From the NCBI GenBank assembly GCA_016795385.1, contig JAEUHI010000014.1:1-64000 (forward strand): DNA of 64,000 nucleotides, read 5' to 3'. A program made the translations under genes and the position numbers. The number at the start of each line of letters is the position of its first letter. Positions within the stretch are counted from its first letter, which is position 1. Shown here piece after piece: positions 43,116 through 53,043 of the stretch. The notes below the pieces were generated by a model. That model saw nothing but the letters and a program-made list of their open reading frames with translations, did no database searches and had not been told where the DNA came from. The stretch is from Verrucomicrobiales bacterium. GTDB lineage: Bacteria > Verrucomicrobiota > Verrucomicrobiia > Verrucomicrobiales > DEV007.

Positions 43116-44697
43116 ATGAGGAGGGGGCATCATTTCGCGGCTGCGGTGCTGACGGGGGCGATGATGCTCTCGCTCTCCTCCTGTTCCCTCGGGGTGAAAG
43201 TCCGCGAGGACTGGGGTAAAGCCCGGCGTCAGCCGATTCCCCTGGGCGAGGCGACGCGGACGTGGAGCGATCTCCAGCGCGGGGTGCTGCCGGCGGCGGA
43301 AGATCTGGAGAAATACAACGAGGCGGTGCGATCCTCGCTGGTGCAGGTGGCGCACAACTGGACGCGCGGTGGAGGCGAGATCTCCCTGCTGGAGACGACG
43401 GAAGGCAGTGCGAATCTCCGCGTCAATTCGGCGAATCTACCCGATCTGGCCGGGGCGGAGGAGATCGTGCCGGCGGATTTCGTGCGCGTGCGCCGCGGCC
43501 TGCGCGCGGACTCGGCCGTGAACGGCGTGGGGGCTCCCCTGATCGTGCGCAAGGTGCGGAGCGAGGCGGATCCGATGATCCCGGAGACAGGACTCTGGGT
43601 GCCGGTGACAGCGGTCTTGAATCTCGATCGTCCTGGAGAGCCTCTTTTGGAATTCATCGATCCGACGGTGCGCGGGTCCATCGCCTGGGGCGGACGGGAG
43701 TTCCCTCTCTCGGCGAACTACACCGCGGCCTTTGCCCGGGATTTCCAAGACCGGCAGTTCCAGTTTGAGAGTCTCGGGGCGCTGCTGCGGTTCGAGGAGT
43801 TCGCCGACCGGATGGGCATCTACCGGGTGACACCCTATCATCCCGACAAAGAGATCGTCATTTTCATCCATGGCATCAATTCGAGTCCCTCGACCTGGGA
43901 TGAAGTGATGAACCGTCTCTACGGCGAGGAGGCGATCCGGGAACGTTATGAATTCTGGACCTTCGGCTACCCCACGGGGGCTCCGATTCCCTACATGGCG
44001 GCGGAATTCCGCGACGCGATCGGGAAGATGCTCGCTTACCGGGCCGGTCGTGGGGCGCGGAACCAGCAGATCACGATCGTGGGTCACAGCATGGGGGGGG
44101 CTGATCGGCAAAACGATGACCTTCGCGAGCGGTGATGAGGAATGGAACCGCCTCTTCAAGGTGCCTCTCTCCCAACTGGAGATCGCGGAAAACGAACGCG
44201 AGACGCTGCGGCGCATGTTGTATTTCCAACCGGTGCCGGAAGTGAAACGGGTCGTCTTTTGCGCCTCACCGCACAAAGGTGCGCAGATCGTGGATCATCC
44301 GGGGGCGAAGCTCGTGGGCGGCCTCATCCAGGTGCCTTCGCAATTGCTGCTCCTCTCGACGGAGATCATCACGCGCAGTGCCGACGTGCTGACCCCCGTC
44401 GGTCTCGAATTCACGCGCGACCGCCTCACCTCTTTGGAGCAACTCAGCGCGGGGGCTTGGACGACTTCGGAGTTCTTGAACAAGCCGCTCAATCCGCGGG
44501 TGAGTTATTTTTCGATCATCGGGAACAACCGCCTTCCCGGCGTGCCGTTGGAAAAAACCGGCGATGGCGTGGTGCCGTATCTGAGCGCCCATATTCCGGG
44601 CGTTGTCTCGGAGCTGGTGGTGCGTCCCTCGGGTCACGGGGTGCATCGCACGGAAGCGGGCACGGCGGAGATCGGGCGGATCCTGCGATTGCCCTGA
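43116..44697 (+). pseudogene. Alpha/beta-hydrolase (lipase-like) lipoprotein, frameshifted at a G8 tract
   Basis: The first part (43116-44135, 339 aa) has a lipoprotein signal (MMLSLSSCSLG). It runs to VIFIHGINSSPSTWDEVMNR and TIVGHSMGG, the nucleophile elbow. Then the frame ends in DRQNDDLRER. The second frame resumes with LIGKTMTFASGDEEW at the same place and continues to 44697. The change lies in a run of eight G (44093-44100); seven would give GHSMGGLIGKT. The gene could be intact with a sequencing error, a real mutant, or slippage-regulated. Downstream motifs are FCASPHKGAQIVD and GDGVVPYLSAH with HGVHR as the late His. Confidence 0.85.
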
Positions 44698-44765
44698 GGG
44701 GTGCGACGGGGCGGACGAATTCGGGTTGCCGGAACGGCGTGGCGGCCTATAGACTGCGCCCCTTG

Positions 44766-46286
44766 ATGAGCGACGATCCCCGCACACCCATCCCGACCGC
44801 ACCCTTGGCTCCGGAGGAGCACCACGCTCTCCTCGAGGGAGATTATGGCTGGAGGCAGAGGGGCGGTCTCATCCTCGGGCTGCTCTCGCTGCTCGCGTGT
44901 TTCTTCGCGCCGCCGCTTTTCGGACTGAATCCCGAGGCATCGAGGGTGGCGCTGCTCGCGATCACCATGGCCATCTTCTGGGTGACCGAGGCCCTGCCGA
45001 TCCCGGCGACGGCGTTGCTGCCGCTGGTGATGCTGCCGGCCCTGGGAGTGACCTCCGGAAAAAGCGCCATGCGGGATGCGGCGGCCCCTTACGCCGATCC
45101 GATCATCTTTCTTTTCATGGGTGGCTTCATGCTTTCTCTCGCGATGGAGCGCTGGAATCTCCATCGTCGTATCGCCCTCGCCATCATCGCCGCGGTTGGC
45201 ACGAAACCTCGCGCGCTTCTCTTCGGCTTTCTCTCCGCTGCCGCCTTCGTCAGTCTCTGGACGAGCAATGCCGCCACCACGATGATGCTGATGCCGATCG
45301 GCCTTTCGGTCTACGGCATGATTTGCGAAGGTCAGGGCCGGGTGCGCGCCGCCTCTTTCGGGGCCGCCCTTGTCCTCGCGATCGCCTACGGAGCGAATGT
45401 CGGCGGCATGGGCTCGCTCATCGGCACCCCTCCCAACACCATTCTCAAGGGATACATGGAGACGACCCATGGGATCGAGATCAGCTTCGCGCAATGGCTG
45501 AAAATGGGGGTGCCCTTGGTGGTGATCGCGCTGCCGCTCGTGCATTTCATCCTCACCCGGGTGAGCTTCCGCGTGGAGAATACCGAGGTCGAGGGCATCC
45601 GCGAAGGGCTCCTCGCGGAGCGCGGCAGCCTCGGCCGCATGAGCTTTCCCGAATGGACCGTCGCCGCCGCCTTTCTCCTCGCCGTGGGGATGTGGGTGAG
45701 CCGGGAATCGTGGAAAGCGCAATTCCCCGCCATCACCGACGAGGTCATCGCCATGGTTTCGGCTTTGCTGCTCTTTGCCGTGCCGGTCGATTTCAAAAAA
45801 GGCGTTTTTGTGCTCGATTGGACCTGCCTCCGCAAAATGCCGTGGGATGTGCTGATTCTCTATGGAGGCGGACTCAGCCTCGCCGCCGCCATCGAAAAGA
45901 CCCAGCTTGCCGCCGCCATGGCAACGGCGTTGGAAGGCATGGGCGGGTGGCCTCCTTTCCTCATCGTCGTGCTCGTCGGTGCCGTGATGGTCGTGGCCAC
46001 CGCCTTGACGAGCAACACGGCGACCACCGCCGCCTTTCTCCCCGTCATCGGATCGCTCGCCGTCGCCGTCGATCAGCCGGTGCTGCTCCTCTGCGTGCCC
46101 GTGACTCTCGCCGCCAGCGCCGACTTCGCCCTGCCCGTCGGCACCCCGCCGAATGCGATCGCCTTCGGTACTGGACTCGTCTCCCTGCCACGCATGGTCA
46201 AAGCCGGGATCTGGGTCGACCTGTTGTTTGTCATTCTCATCCCCGTCGTGATGTGGACGATCGGACGCTGGGTCTTCGGGGTGTGA
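44766..46286 (+). CDS. SLC13/DASS-family sodium:dicarboxylate-type transporter
   Basis: 506 aa with about 12 TM helices. Family motifs are the two SNT signatures: SLWTSNAATTMMLMPIGLSV and VATALTSNTATTAAFLPVIG; the pair of loop Pro motifs IGTPPNTILKGYM and LPVGTPPNAIAFGTG; and the first-half motif ITMAIFWVTEALPIPATALL. It probably imports dicarboxylates or sulfate with Na+. The N-terminal 30 residues are hydrophilic. It starts 68 nt after the lipase-like gene and is convergent with the MATE gene. Confidence 0.92.
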   Translation: MSDDPRTPIPTAPLAPEEHHALLEGDYGWRQRGGLILGLLSLLACFFAPPLFGLNPEASRVALLAITMAIFWVTEALPIPATALLPLVMLPALGVTSGKSAMRDAAAPYADPIIFLFMGGFMLSLAMERWNLHRRIALAIIAAVGTKPRALLFGFLSAAAFVSLWTSNAATTMMLMPIGLSVYGMICEGQGRVRAASFGAALVLAIAYGANVGGMGSLIGTPPNTILKGYMETTHGIEISFAQWLKMGVPLVVIALPLVHFILTRVSFRVENTEVEGIREGLLAERGSLGRMSFPEWTVAAAFLLAVGMWVSRESWKAQFPAITDEVIAMVSALLLFAVPVDFKKGVFVLDWTCLRKMPWDVLILYGGGLSLAAAIEKTQLAAAMATALEGMGGWPPFLIVVLVGAVMVVATALTSNTATTAAFLPVIGSLAVAVDQPVLLLCVPVTLAASADFALPVGTPPNAIAFGTGLVSLPRMVKAGIWVDLLFVILIPVVMWTIGRWVFGV

Positions 46287-46289
46287 AAT

Positions 46290-47642
46290 TCAGGCCGCCA
46301 CCCGCGGTGCCGTTTTCCGCCAGAGCCTCCGCCCTAACAGAACCGCTGTCAGCGTCAGACCGAGGGTGATGCCCCACCACATCCCGGACGCGCCCCAGTC
46401 CAGGCCGAAGGCGAGGACGGCTCCCACCGGCAGGGACACCACCCAGTAGGCGAAAACCGCGATCCACGCCGGACCGCTCACGTCATCCAGGCCCCGCAAC
46501 GCCCCCATCGAGAGGATCTGCATCGCATCCGAGAATTGGAAAGCCGCCGAGACCAGCAGCAGGGTCGTGGCCACCGCGAGCGCTTCCGGCTCGTCGAGGA
46601 ACCAGCCCGCGATCGTTCCGGGAAAGGCCAGCACGGCCGAGGCGCTGAAGAGCGTGAAGACCGCCCCGAGGAGCCAGCCGCTCACCACGATGGGACGCAG
46701 CCGTTCGTAAGTCTTCGCGCCCCAGGCTTCCCCGACCCGCACCGTCAGCGCCATCGAGATCCCGAGCGGCACCATGAAGACCGTCGCCGCACAGGTGATC
46801 GCCACCTGGTGCGAGGCGAGCGCCTCCTTGCTGATCGTGCCGATGATCATCGTCGCCACGACAAAGGCGCTCACTTCCGCGAGCAGTTGCAAGCTCGCCG
46901 GCAAGCCCACTTTCACAAGCGATCGGATCGAGGGACCGTGCGGCCGCTTGAACCAATGGCGCGGCACCCATTCCCCGATCGTGCGGGATGAGCGGCTCCA
47001 CGAGACCAGCACCGCGAGACTGATGAGGCGCGACACCAGCGTCGCGATCGCCGCGCCTTCAAGGCCCAAGGCCGGAGCGCCGAATTTGCCCCAGATCAGC
47101 ACCCAGTTCAGAAAGACATTCAGCAACACGCCGCCCAGCAGGATCCAGAAGGCCGGCCAAGGGTGGTTCATCGCATCGGCATGATTCTTCACCGCCATCG
47201 ATCCGATTGCCGGAATCATCGACACCGCACAGATCAGGAAATAGCGGTCCGCCGCCGCCGCCACCTCCGGCTCTTGTCCGAAGAGATGGAGAAAGGGGAT
47301 CAGTACGCCGGCCAGCACCACCGAGAGCAGTCCCACCACCAGAGCGATGAAGAGACCGTTGCGCAGCGCCTCGCGAGCCATCTGGACGTCTTCGGCTCCG
47401 CGTGCCTGCGAGACCCGGATCGACACCGCCATTGTCATGCCGATACCGAACATCAGCGGCAGATAGAGGATCGTGTTCGCGAAAGTCGCCGCCGCGAGGG
47501 GCACGACGCCGAGTTGACCGATCATGAGCGTGTCTGAGAGGCCTACCAACATCTGCCCGAGCTGACCCGCCACGAGCGGAAACGCGAGCTGCAAGGTGGT
47601 CCGGCCCTCGGTGAGGAGCGCTTGTTTTGAAAGAGAGGACAT
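46290..47642 (-). CDS. MATE-family multidrug/Na+ antiporter (NorM-like)
   Basis: 450 aa from MSSLSKQALLTEGRTTLQLA; 12 TM helices. MATE landmarks: FPLVAGQLGQMLVGLSDTLM, GVVPLAAATFANTILYLPLM, and the second half KVGLPASLQLLAEVSAFVVA, TISKEALASHQVAITCAATV and MVPLGISMALTVRVGEAWGA. It exports cationic drugs in exchange for Na+ or H+. The ATG follows a stem-loop terminator and a short Arg-rich ORF, suggesting leader control. Confidence 0.92.
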   Translation of the reverse strand: MSSLSKQALLTEGRTTLQLAFPLVAGQLGQMLVGLSDTLMIGQLGVVPLAAATFANTILYLPLMFGIGMTMAVSIRVSQARGAEDVQMAREALRNGLFIALVVGLLSVVLAGVLIPFLHLFGQEPEVAAAADRYFLICAVSMIPAIGSMAVKNHADAMNHPWPAFWILLGGVLLNVFLNWVLIWGKFGAPALGLEGAAIATLVSRLISLAVLVSWSRSSRTIGEWVPRHWFKRPHGPSIRSLVKVGLPASLQLLAEVSAFVVATMIIGTISKEALASHQVAITCAATVFMVPLGISMALTVRVGEAWGAKTYERLRPIVVSGWLLGAVFTLFSASAVLAFPGTIAGWFLDEPEALAVATTLLLVSAAFQFSDAMQILSMGALRGLDDVSGPAWIAVFAYWVVSLPVGAVLAFGLDWGASGMWWGITLGLTLTAVLLGRRLWRKTAPRVAA

Positions 47643-47674
47643 GGGGGGAGGAAAAGAGCGGAAGGGAAGAGGAA

Positions 47675-47704
47675 ACAAAAAACCCGCCGGGATTTGCGGC
47701 GGGT
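47675..47704 (-). terminator. Intrinsic terminator in the leader of the MATE gene
   Basis: Minus strand: stem ACCCGCC (47704-47698) with GGCGGGT (47688-47682), loop GCAAATCCC, then a run of six T (47681-47676) and a further T-rich stretch. It is 32 nt upstream of the MATE ATG on the same strand, and no full gene ends just before it. Confidence 0.75.
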
Positions 47705-47738
47705 CGGGCGAGAGGAAACACTGGATTCGAATGGAACC

Positions 47739-47816
47739 TCAGGATCGACGCAAGGACCCGCGCCACCGCGCCATGACCGGCCGGGTGGGAAGAATGGATC
47801 GCTTGCGGAAGCTCAT
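47739..47816 (-). CDS. Short Arg-rich ORF, possible leader peptide of the MATE gene
   Basis: 25 codons from ATG 47816 to TGA 47739: MSFRKRSILPTRPVMARWRG then SLRRS. Seven Arg and one Lys. It ends 34 nt before the terminator stem that precedes the MATE gene. A TTGACA hexamer (47851-47846, minus strand) lies 30 nt upstream of the ATG with a weak -10. No good Shine-Dalgarno is seen. It may be a translated leader for attenuation or an unrelated small protein. Confidence 0.45.
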   Translation of the reverse strand: MSFRKRSILPTRPVMARWRGSLRRS

Positions 47817-47933
47817 GGTTTTGAGGTAACCCGGAGATGGAAGAGTGTCAACTGAAAGGGTGGGCACACGGAGTCTGCCCTGCCACCTTGTGCGTGACCA
47901 CGGTCGAGTTCCTATGCGGAAACTTGAAAGCAG

Positions 47934-48296
47934 CTACCGCTGCAGGAAAATCCAGTTCCAGATCCCGACCGACCCGATGAAAAACAGAGGGAAGGACAAG
48001 GCCGCGGTGAGGCCAGCCGCGAGACCTTCCCACCAGCCGAAGCCGAAAATGTGTTCCGACAATTTCCAGAGAATGAGAATGGAGAGGAGCAAAAGGATCA
48101 GCCCACCGACGGAATTGAGGGGAAAGGGCATCAGCGTCGCAAACCCGAAAACCAGGCTCGAGGCCGTAGTGAGGTGCAATGAATTCTTGAATTCGATGTT
48201 GTAGGGATCTCGCAGGAGCCTCTTCATCACCAGATGAATAACCACGAAAGATCCCAGGTAAGAGATTCCAACGAAGGCGTAACCCAAACCGGCCAT
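47934..48296 (-). CDS. Small four-TM membrane protein, unknown
   Basis: 120 aa. Four hydrophobic segments: AFVGISYLGSFVVIHLVMKR, HLTTASSLVFGFATLMPFPL, GGLILLLLSILILWKL, and EGLAAGLTAALSFPLFFIGS. No motif or family recognised. It precedes the MATE leader by about 120 nt on the same strand. The 48297-48583 region after it has no gene, only small palindromes (GGTTCG-gt-CGAACC and ACCCACGA/TCGTGGGT). Confidence 0.7.
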   Translation of the reverse strand: MAGLGYAFVGISYLGSFVVIHLVMKRLLRDPYNIEFKNSLHLTTASSLVFGFATLMPFPLNSVGGLILLLLSILILWKLSEHIFGFGWWEGLAAGLTAALSFPLFFIGSVGIWNWIFLQR

Positions 48297-48583
48297 GTGT
48301 AAGTTCTCCTTCGGAACGCGATCGAATCAAGGACGGATCCGTGTCGTGGTTCGGTCGAACCGCTTTACCCACGAAGACTTCAGTTCCGTGCCCTCGTGGG
48401 TGTTTCAGGTTCTGGTTCTGTTCGCGGGGGATCGATGGGCCCGGGCGTGATCGCGTGAAAGGAACCATGGGTTGGAATGTCGTATTTTTACAAATGGCGT
48501 CCCCCTCGCGACAAGACCCCGGGCGATCCCTGGGATAAGGTGTGACGATGATTTCCGTGATCCCCCGATCCTCGATTGATGGC

Positions 48584-51577
48584 ATGAGTCGATTATTCCC
48601 ACAGTTGCACACGCCTTTGAGGATCCTTTCGGGAGCGATGGGACTCGCCATTCTCGTCTCACCCGCGGTGGCGGACGACGAGGCTGGTCGTGCCTACTAC
48701 GCCGAAAAAGTCTTCCCGATCCTGAAGGAGCATTGCTTCAAGTGCCACGGAGAAGGACATGAACTGAAAGGTGATTTCCGGCTCACGAGCCGGGAGGGAC
48801 TGATGCACGGCGGCCACTACGGGGCGGCCTACAATGCGGATGATCCGGCGTCGAGCGTGCTGCTGGAAATGGTCAGCTACAAGGATGCGGATCACCAGAT
48901 GCCACCCAAGGGGAAACTCCCCGAGGAAGCGCTGGCGACGCTGGCGCACTGGATGGAAATGGGGGCACCCTACGATCCGGCACTGGAGATCAAGGGGGCG
49001 GCGACGGAACGCCGTGGGTTCACGGTGAAAGACGAAGACCGCGAGTGGTGGGCCTATCGCTCGGTTTCGAAAGCGGCACCGCCGCAGGTGGGCGACGTCG
49101 AATGGTCGAAAAATGGCATCGACGCATTCGTGCGCGCCCAGCTTGAGCGGGAGGGGCTGACCCCGAATCCCCCGGCCCGGCCGGAGACGCTGGTACGGCG
49201 TCTTCATTACGACCTGATCGGTCTGCCGCCTTCGCCGGAGGAGGTCGAGGCTTTTCTCGCGGCCTCGGCGCGGGATGCGGAGGCGGCTTACGCGGCCTTG
49301 GTCGAGGATCTGCTCGCTCGTCCCCAATACGGCGAGAAATGGGCGCGTCATTGGCTCGACCTCGTGCGCTACGCGGAGTCGAACGGCTTCGAACGTGACA
49401 ATCCGAAGCCCCACATCTGGCGTTATCGTGATTATGTCGTGGATGCCTTCAACTCGAATCTGCCCTACGACCAGTTTGTGATCGAGCAACTCGCCGGCGA
49501 CGAGATCGCCGAGCCGACGATGCGATCGCTGGTGGCGACGGGCTATCACCGGCTGATGCAGTGGGACGACGAGCCGGCGGACCGCGAGCAGCACGTCTAC
49601 GATGTGCTCGCCGACAATGTGCAGATCACGAGCGAGACCTTTCTCGCCACGTCGTTGAACTGCGCGCGTTGTCATGATCACAAGGCGGATCCGATTTCGC
49701 AGAAGGATTATTATTCCTTCATGTCTTTCTTCAAGGGCGTGACCCACTACCGCACGGAAGGCACGCTGGTGAACTGGGCGGACGAGGGAGAGAAGGCGGC
49801 TTTTGAAACGACGCGAAAGGAAAAGCTCGCTGCGCTGGAAACGGAGAAAACCTCGGTCGAAGCGCAGATCCGCTCGGCGCTCGAGAAGGCCGGCGTGCTG
49901 GGGCAGGGGGCGCCGGCTCCGGTGACGACGCTGGTGGAGGATGCGCGGAAGGGCGGGGCGGAATGGTTTTACACGACCACGAAACCTTCGGACGACTGGC
50001 GGGACGTGGGATTTGTGAACAAGTCGTGGTTCAAAGGTCGCTCGGGCTTCGGCCATGGCAAACCTCCCGGATCGGTCGAGGTGACGGAGTGGAAAACGCC
50101 CGAGATCTGGATGCGCGCGAATTTTGGTCTCGAGACCCTGCCCGAGTCTCTCGTGTTGGACATTCATCACGACGAGGATGTCGAAGTTTACCTGAACGGC
50201 ACGAGGATCTATGAGGCGAAAGGATACCTCACGAAATACGAGACGGTGGTGTTGCCGAAGACGGCGGTGAACGCCCTCCAGACGGGGCGCAATGTGATCG
50301 CGGTGCATTGCCGTCAGACCGGTGGAGGCCAATACATCGATCTCGCGCTTCGCACGGGAGTCGCGGCGGCCGATTCGTTCGAGAACCTGCTGGCGGGTCC
50401 TGGCTTGAGGGAACATGCCCCGGCGATCCGCAAGCATGGCGGGAAGGATCTCGTCGGGGATTACAAACGGATTCATGATGAGATCACCCACTGGAAAAAG
50501 GCATCGGCCGGGACCGCGATCAACGCGGTGACGGAATCGGGCCCTGATCCGGGGCCGATGCCGGTGCATGCGCGAGGCAGCGCTCACGCGCCGGGCGAAC
50601 CAATGGCTCCGGGAGTGCCCGCTGTGCTGGTGTCTTCGGGCGATGATCCGCACCCTCTTGCGAGCGAGCCGGTGACTCGCGATGGTCGTGCCTCGTCGGG
50701 GCGCCGTCTCGAGCTGGCGAAATGGATCGTCGATCCCGCGAATCCTCTGACCTCCCGTGTCATGGTGAACCGGCTCTGGCAGCATCACTTCGGACGCGGC
50801 CTGGCCCCGAGCACCTCGGACTTTGGCAAGCTCGGCGAGAAGCCGACGCATCCGGAGCTGCTCGACTGGCTCGCGACGAAGTTCATCGAGAGCGGATGGG
50901 ACATGAAGGCGATGCACCGGCTCATGGTGACGAGCCGCACCTACCGGCTTTCCTCCGAACCGGAATCGGCCAGTCTGGAGAAGGATCCGCGCAATCTCCA
51001 CCTCTGGCGCTACGACATGCGGCGGCTCACGGCGGAGGAATTGCGCGATTCGATTCTGGCTGTGTCAGGAAACTTGAATCTGAAGACGGGCGGCGAGTGG
51101 GTCTATCCGCCCCTGCCTGCCGAGGTTCTCGCGACGGCTTCGCGCCCGGGTGCGGGCTGGCCGGTGTCGAAGGATCCCGCCGATCATTTCCGACGTTCCC
51201 TCTACATCCACGTGAAGCGCAGTCTGCGCTACCAGATGCTGGCGGATTTCGACCAGGCCGACACGGATACGGGCTGTGCGGTGCGTTTCACGACGACGGT
51301 GCCGACCCAGGCGCTGAGTCTTTTGAATTCGGCTTTCGTCAACGACCAGGCCCGTGTCCTCGCTTCGCGGATGCGGGAGCAGGGCGGTGACTTGCGCGGA
51401 CAGATCGCCGCGGGCCTGCGCGTCGTGCTGCAGCGCGAGGCGCGCGCGGACGAGCTCGATCACCTCATCACTTTCCACGGGGATCTCCGCGAAAAGTCCG
51501 GTCTCTCCGCAGAGGCCGCGCTCGACCGGGTCGCCCTGCTTGCCCTGAACCTGAACGAATTCATCTACCTCGACTGA
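48584..51577 (+). CDS. Planctomycete-type cytochrome c (PSCyt1)/DUF1549/DUF1553 protein with a jelly-roll insert
   Basis: 997 aa from MSRLFPQLHTPLRILSGAMG; an ATG at 48548 would add 12 residues. Heme site C51-FK-C54-H55 in PSCyt1. DUF1549 follows (YDLIGLPPSPEEVEAFLAAS, KWARHWLDLVRYAESNGFER), with CARCHDHKADP as the second CxxCH. About 465-600 is a beta-sandwich like those in beta-galactosidases (DIHHDEDVEVYLNGTRIYEA). DUF1553 ends it (RLWQHHFGRGLAPSTSDFGK and PTQALSLLNSAFVN). The insert differs from the first copy (Golvesin-like), so the two paralogues probably recognise different substrates. DUF1501 follows 4 nt later. Confidence 0.92.
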   Translation: MSRLFPQLHTPLRILSGAMGLAILVSPAVADDEAGRAYYAEKVFPILKEHCFKCHGEGHELKGDFRLTSREGLMHGGHYGAAYNADDPASSVLLEMVSYKDADHQMPPKGKLPEEALATLAHWMEMGAPYDPALEIKGAATERRGFTVKDEDREWWAYRSVSKAAPPQVGDVEWSKNGIDAFVRAQLEREGLTPNPPARPETLVRRLHYDLIGLPPSPEEVEAFLAASARDAEAAYAALVEDLLARPQYGEKWARHWLDLVRYAESNGFERDNPKPHIWRYRDYVVDAFNSNLPYDQFVIEQLAGDEIAEPTMRSLVATGYHRLMQWDDEPADREQHVYDVLADNVQITSETFLATSLNCARCHDHKADPISQKDYYSFMSFFKGVTHYRTEGTLVNWADEGEKAAFETTRKEKLAALETEKTSVEAQIRSALEKAGVLGQGAPAPVTTLVEDARKGGAEWFYTTTKPSDDWRDVGFVNKSWFKGRSGFGHGKPPGSVEVTEWKTPEIWMRANFGLETLPESLVLDIHHDEDVEVYLNGTRIYEAKGYLTKYETVVLPKTAVNALQTGRNVIAVHCRQTGGGQYIDLALRTGVAAADSFENLLAGPGLREHAPAIRKHGGKDLVGDYKRIHDEITHWKKASAGTAINAVTESGPDPGPMPVHARGSAHAPGEPMAPGVPAVLVSSGDDPHPLASEPVTRDGRASSGRRLELAKWIVDPANPLTSRVMVNRLWQHHFGRGLAPSTSDFGKLGEKPTHPELLDWLATKFIESGWDMKAMHRLMVTSRTYRLSSEPESASLEKDPRNLHLWRYDMRRLTAEELRDSILAVSGNLNLKTGGEWVYPPLPAEVLATASRPGAGWPVSKDPADHFRRSLYIHVKRSLRYQMLADFDQADTDTGCAVRFTTTVPTQALSLLNSAFVNDQARVLASRMREQGGDLRGQIAAGLRVVLQREARADELDHLITFHGDLREKSGLSAEAALDRVALLALNLNEFIYLD

Positions 51578-51581
51578 TCCC

Positions 51582-53036
51582 ATGAAACGACGCAAAACAT
51601 CCGACTTCTGCGGGCGTGTGAACCGCCGCGAATTCCTCAGCACGGTGGGCGGGGGATTCCCCGCGCTCGCCCTGACCGGCCTGCTCAGTGGCGAGGGATT
51701 CTTCAAGAATGCCTTCGGTTCGAGCACGAATCCGCTCGCGGCCCGTCCGCCGATGCTGCGGGGCAAGGCGAAAAGCGTGATTTTCCTCTTCATGTATGGC
51801 GGTCCGAGCCACATCGACACCTTCGACTACAAACCGCAGATGGTGGGGATGGATGGAAAGACGATCGCGGTGAAGACCTTTGGTCGTGGTGGCAAGAAAA
51901 ATGAAGGCCGCATCGTCGAGCCGAAGTGGAAATTCAAGCAATACGGCCAGTGCGGGAAATACGTCTCCGATCTTTTCCCGAACGTCGGCAAGTGTGTCGA
52001 TGACATCGCCTTCATCCACTCGATGACGGCGGACTCGCCGATCCATGGGTCGGCGCTGCTGATGATGAACAGCGGATCGCTCATCAGCGGCCATCCTTCG
52101 CTGGGGTCGTGGGTGAACTACGGGCTCGGCTCCGTGAATGAGAACCTGCCCGGCTACGTGGTGATGCTCGACCAGAGCGGCGGTCCCATTTCGGGAGCGA
52201 AAAACTGGACTTCGGGCTTCATGCCGGCGAGTTACCAAGGCACCGTCTTCCGTTCCCAGGGCAGCCCGATCCTGAATCTCGAGCATGTCGAAGGCATGCC
52301 GGCTACGGAGCAGCGGATGCTGATCGATTCGCTGAACCACCTGAACGCGGGCCACCTTTCGCCGCGCTTTGACAACACCAACCTCTCCGCCCGCATCGCG
52401 AGTTATGAGCTGGCCTACCGCATGCAGGCGACCGCACCCGAGGCCATCGCGGTGGAGGAGGAGAGTGAGGAAACCCGCGCGCTTTACGGCATGGACCGCA
52501 AGGAGACGGAGGATTTCGGACGCAAGTGTCTCCTCGCCCGCCGCCTCGTCGAGCGCGGGACGCGCTTCATCCAGATTTATTCCGGCGGTGCCCACAACGA
52601 TCAGAACTGGGATGCCCACGGCGATCTCGAGACGAACCACAACCTCCACGCCGGGGCGACGGACAAACCGATCGCGGGATTGCTGATGGACCTGAAACGT
52701 CGCGGCATGCTCGAGGATACCCTTGTCGTCTGGGGCGGGGAATTCGGTCGTCAACCCACCGCCGAGTATGAGAAGGGCACGGGTCGCGATCACAACAGCT
52801 ACGGCTTCACGATGTGGATGGCCGGAGGCGGCGTGAAGGGCGGAGTCTCGGTCGGTCAGACCGACGAACTCGGGTCGATGGCGGTGGAGAACCGCTTCCA
52901 CGTGCGGAATCTGCACGCGACGGTGCTGAGCCTGATGGGCCTTGATCCGAACGAACTCAGCTTCTTCTTCGGCGGTCTCGATCACAAGCTCGTCGGCGTC
53001 GAAGGCGCCGATCCGATCCGCGAGGTGATGGCGTGA
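51582..53036 (+). CDS. Tat-exported DUF1501 protein, second copy
   Basis: 484 aa. Tat signal: RVNRREFLSTVGGGFPALAL. DUF1501 landmarks: [79 protein letters not shown] and [19 protein letters not shown]. It starts 4 nt after the DUF1553 gene, the normal spacing for this pair. It is convergent with the PVC heme protein gene. Confidence 0.93.
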   Translation: MKRRKTSDFCGRVNRREFLSTVGGGFPALALTGLLSGEGFFKNAFGSSTNPLAARPPMLRGKAKSVIFLFMYGGPSHIDTFDYKPQMVGMDGKTIAVKTFGRGGKKNEGRIVEPKWKFKQYGQCGKYVSDLFPNVGKCVDDIAFIHSMTADSPIHGSALLMMNSGSLISGHPSLGSWVNYGLGSVNENLPGYVVMLDQSGGPISGAKNWTSGFMPASYQGTVFRSQGSPILNLEHVEGMPATEQRMLIDSLNHLNAGHLSPRFDNTNLSARIASYELAYRMQATAPEAIAVEEESEETRALYGMDRKETEDFGRKCLLARRLVERGTRFIQIYSGGAHNDQNWDAHGDLETNHNLHAGATDKPIAGLLMDLKRRGMLEDTLVVWGGEFGRQPTAEYEKGTGRDHNSYGFTMWMAGGGVKGGVSVGQTDELGSMAVENRFHVRNLHATVLSLMGLDPNELSFFFGGLDHKLVGVEGADPIREVMA

Positions 53037-53043
53037 GCCGATC

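Noticed and set aside
44142..44765. N-terminal extension of the SLC13 transporter
   Set aside because: The open frame upstream of 44766 overlaps the lipase gene in another frame and has no transporter-like features.
47826..47851. Strong sigma-70 promoter for the MATE leader
   Set aside because: The TTGACA box is good, but no -10 hexamer close to TATAAT lies at 16-18 nt; kept only as a hint.
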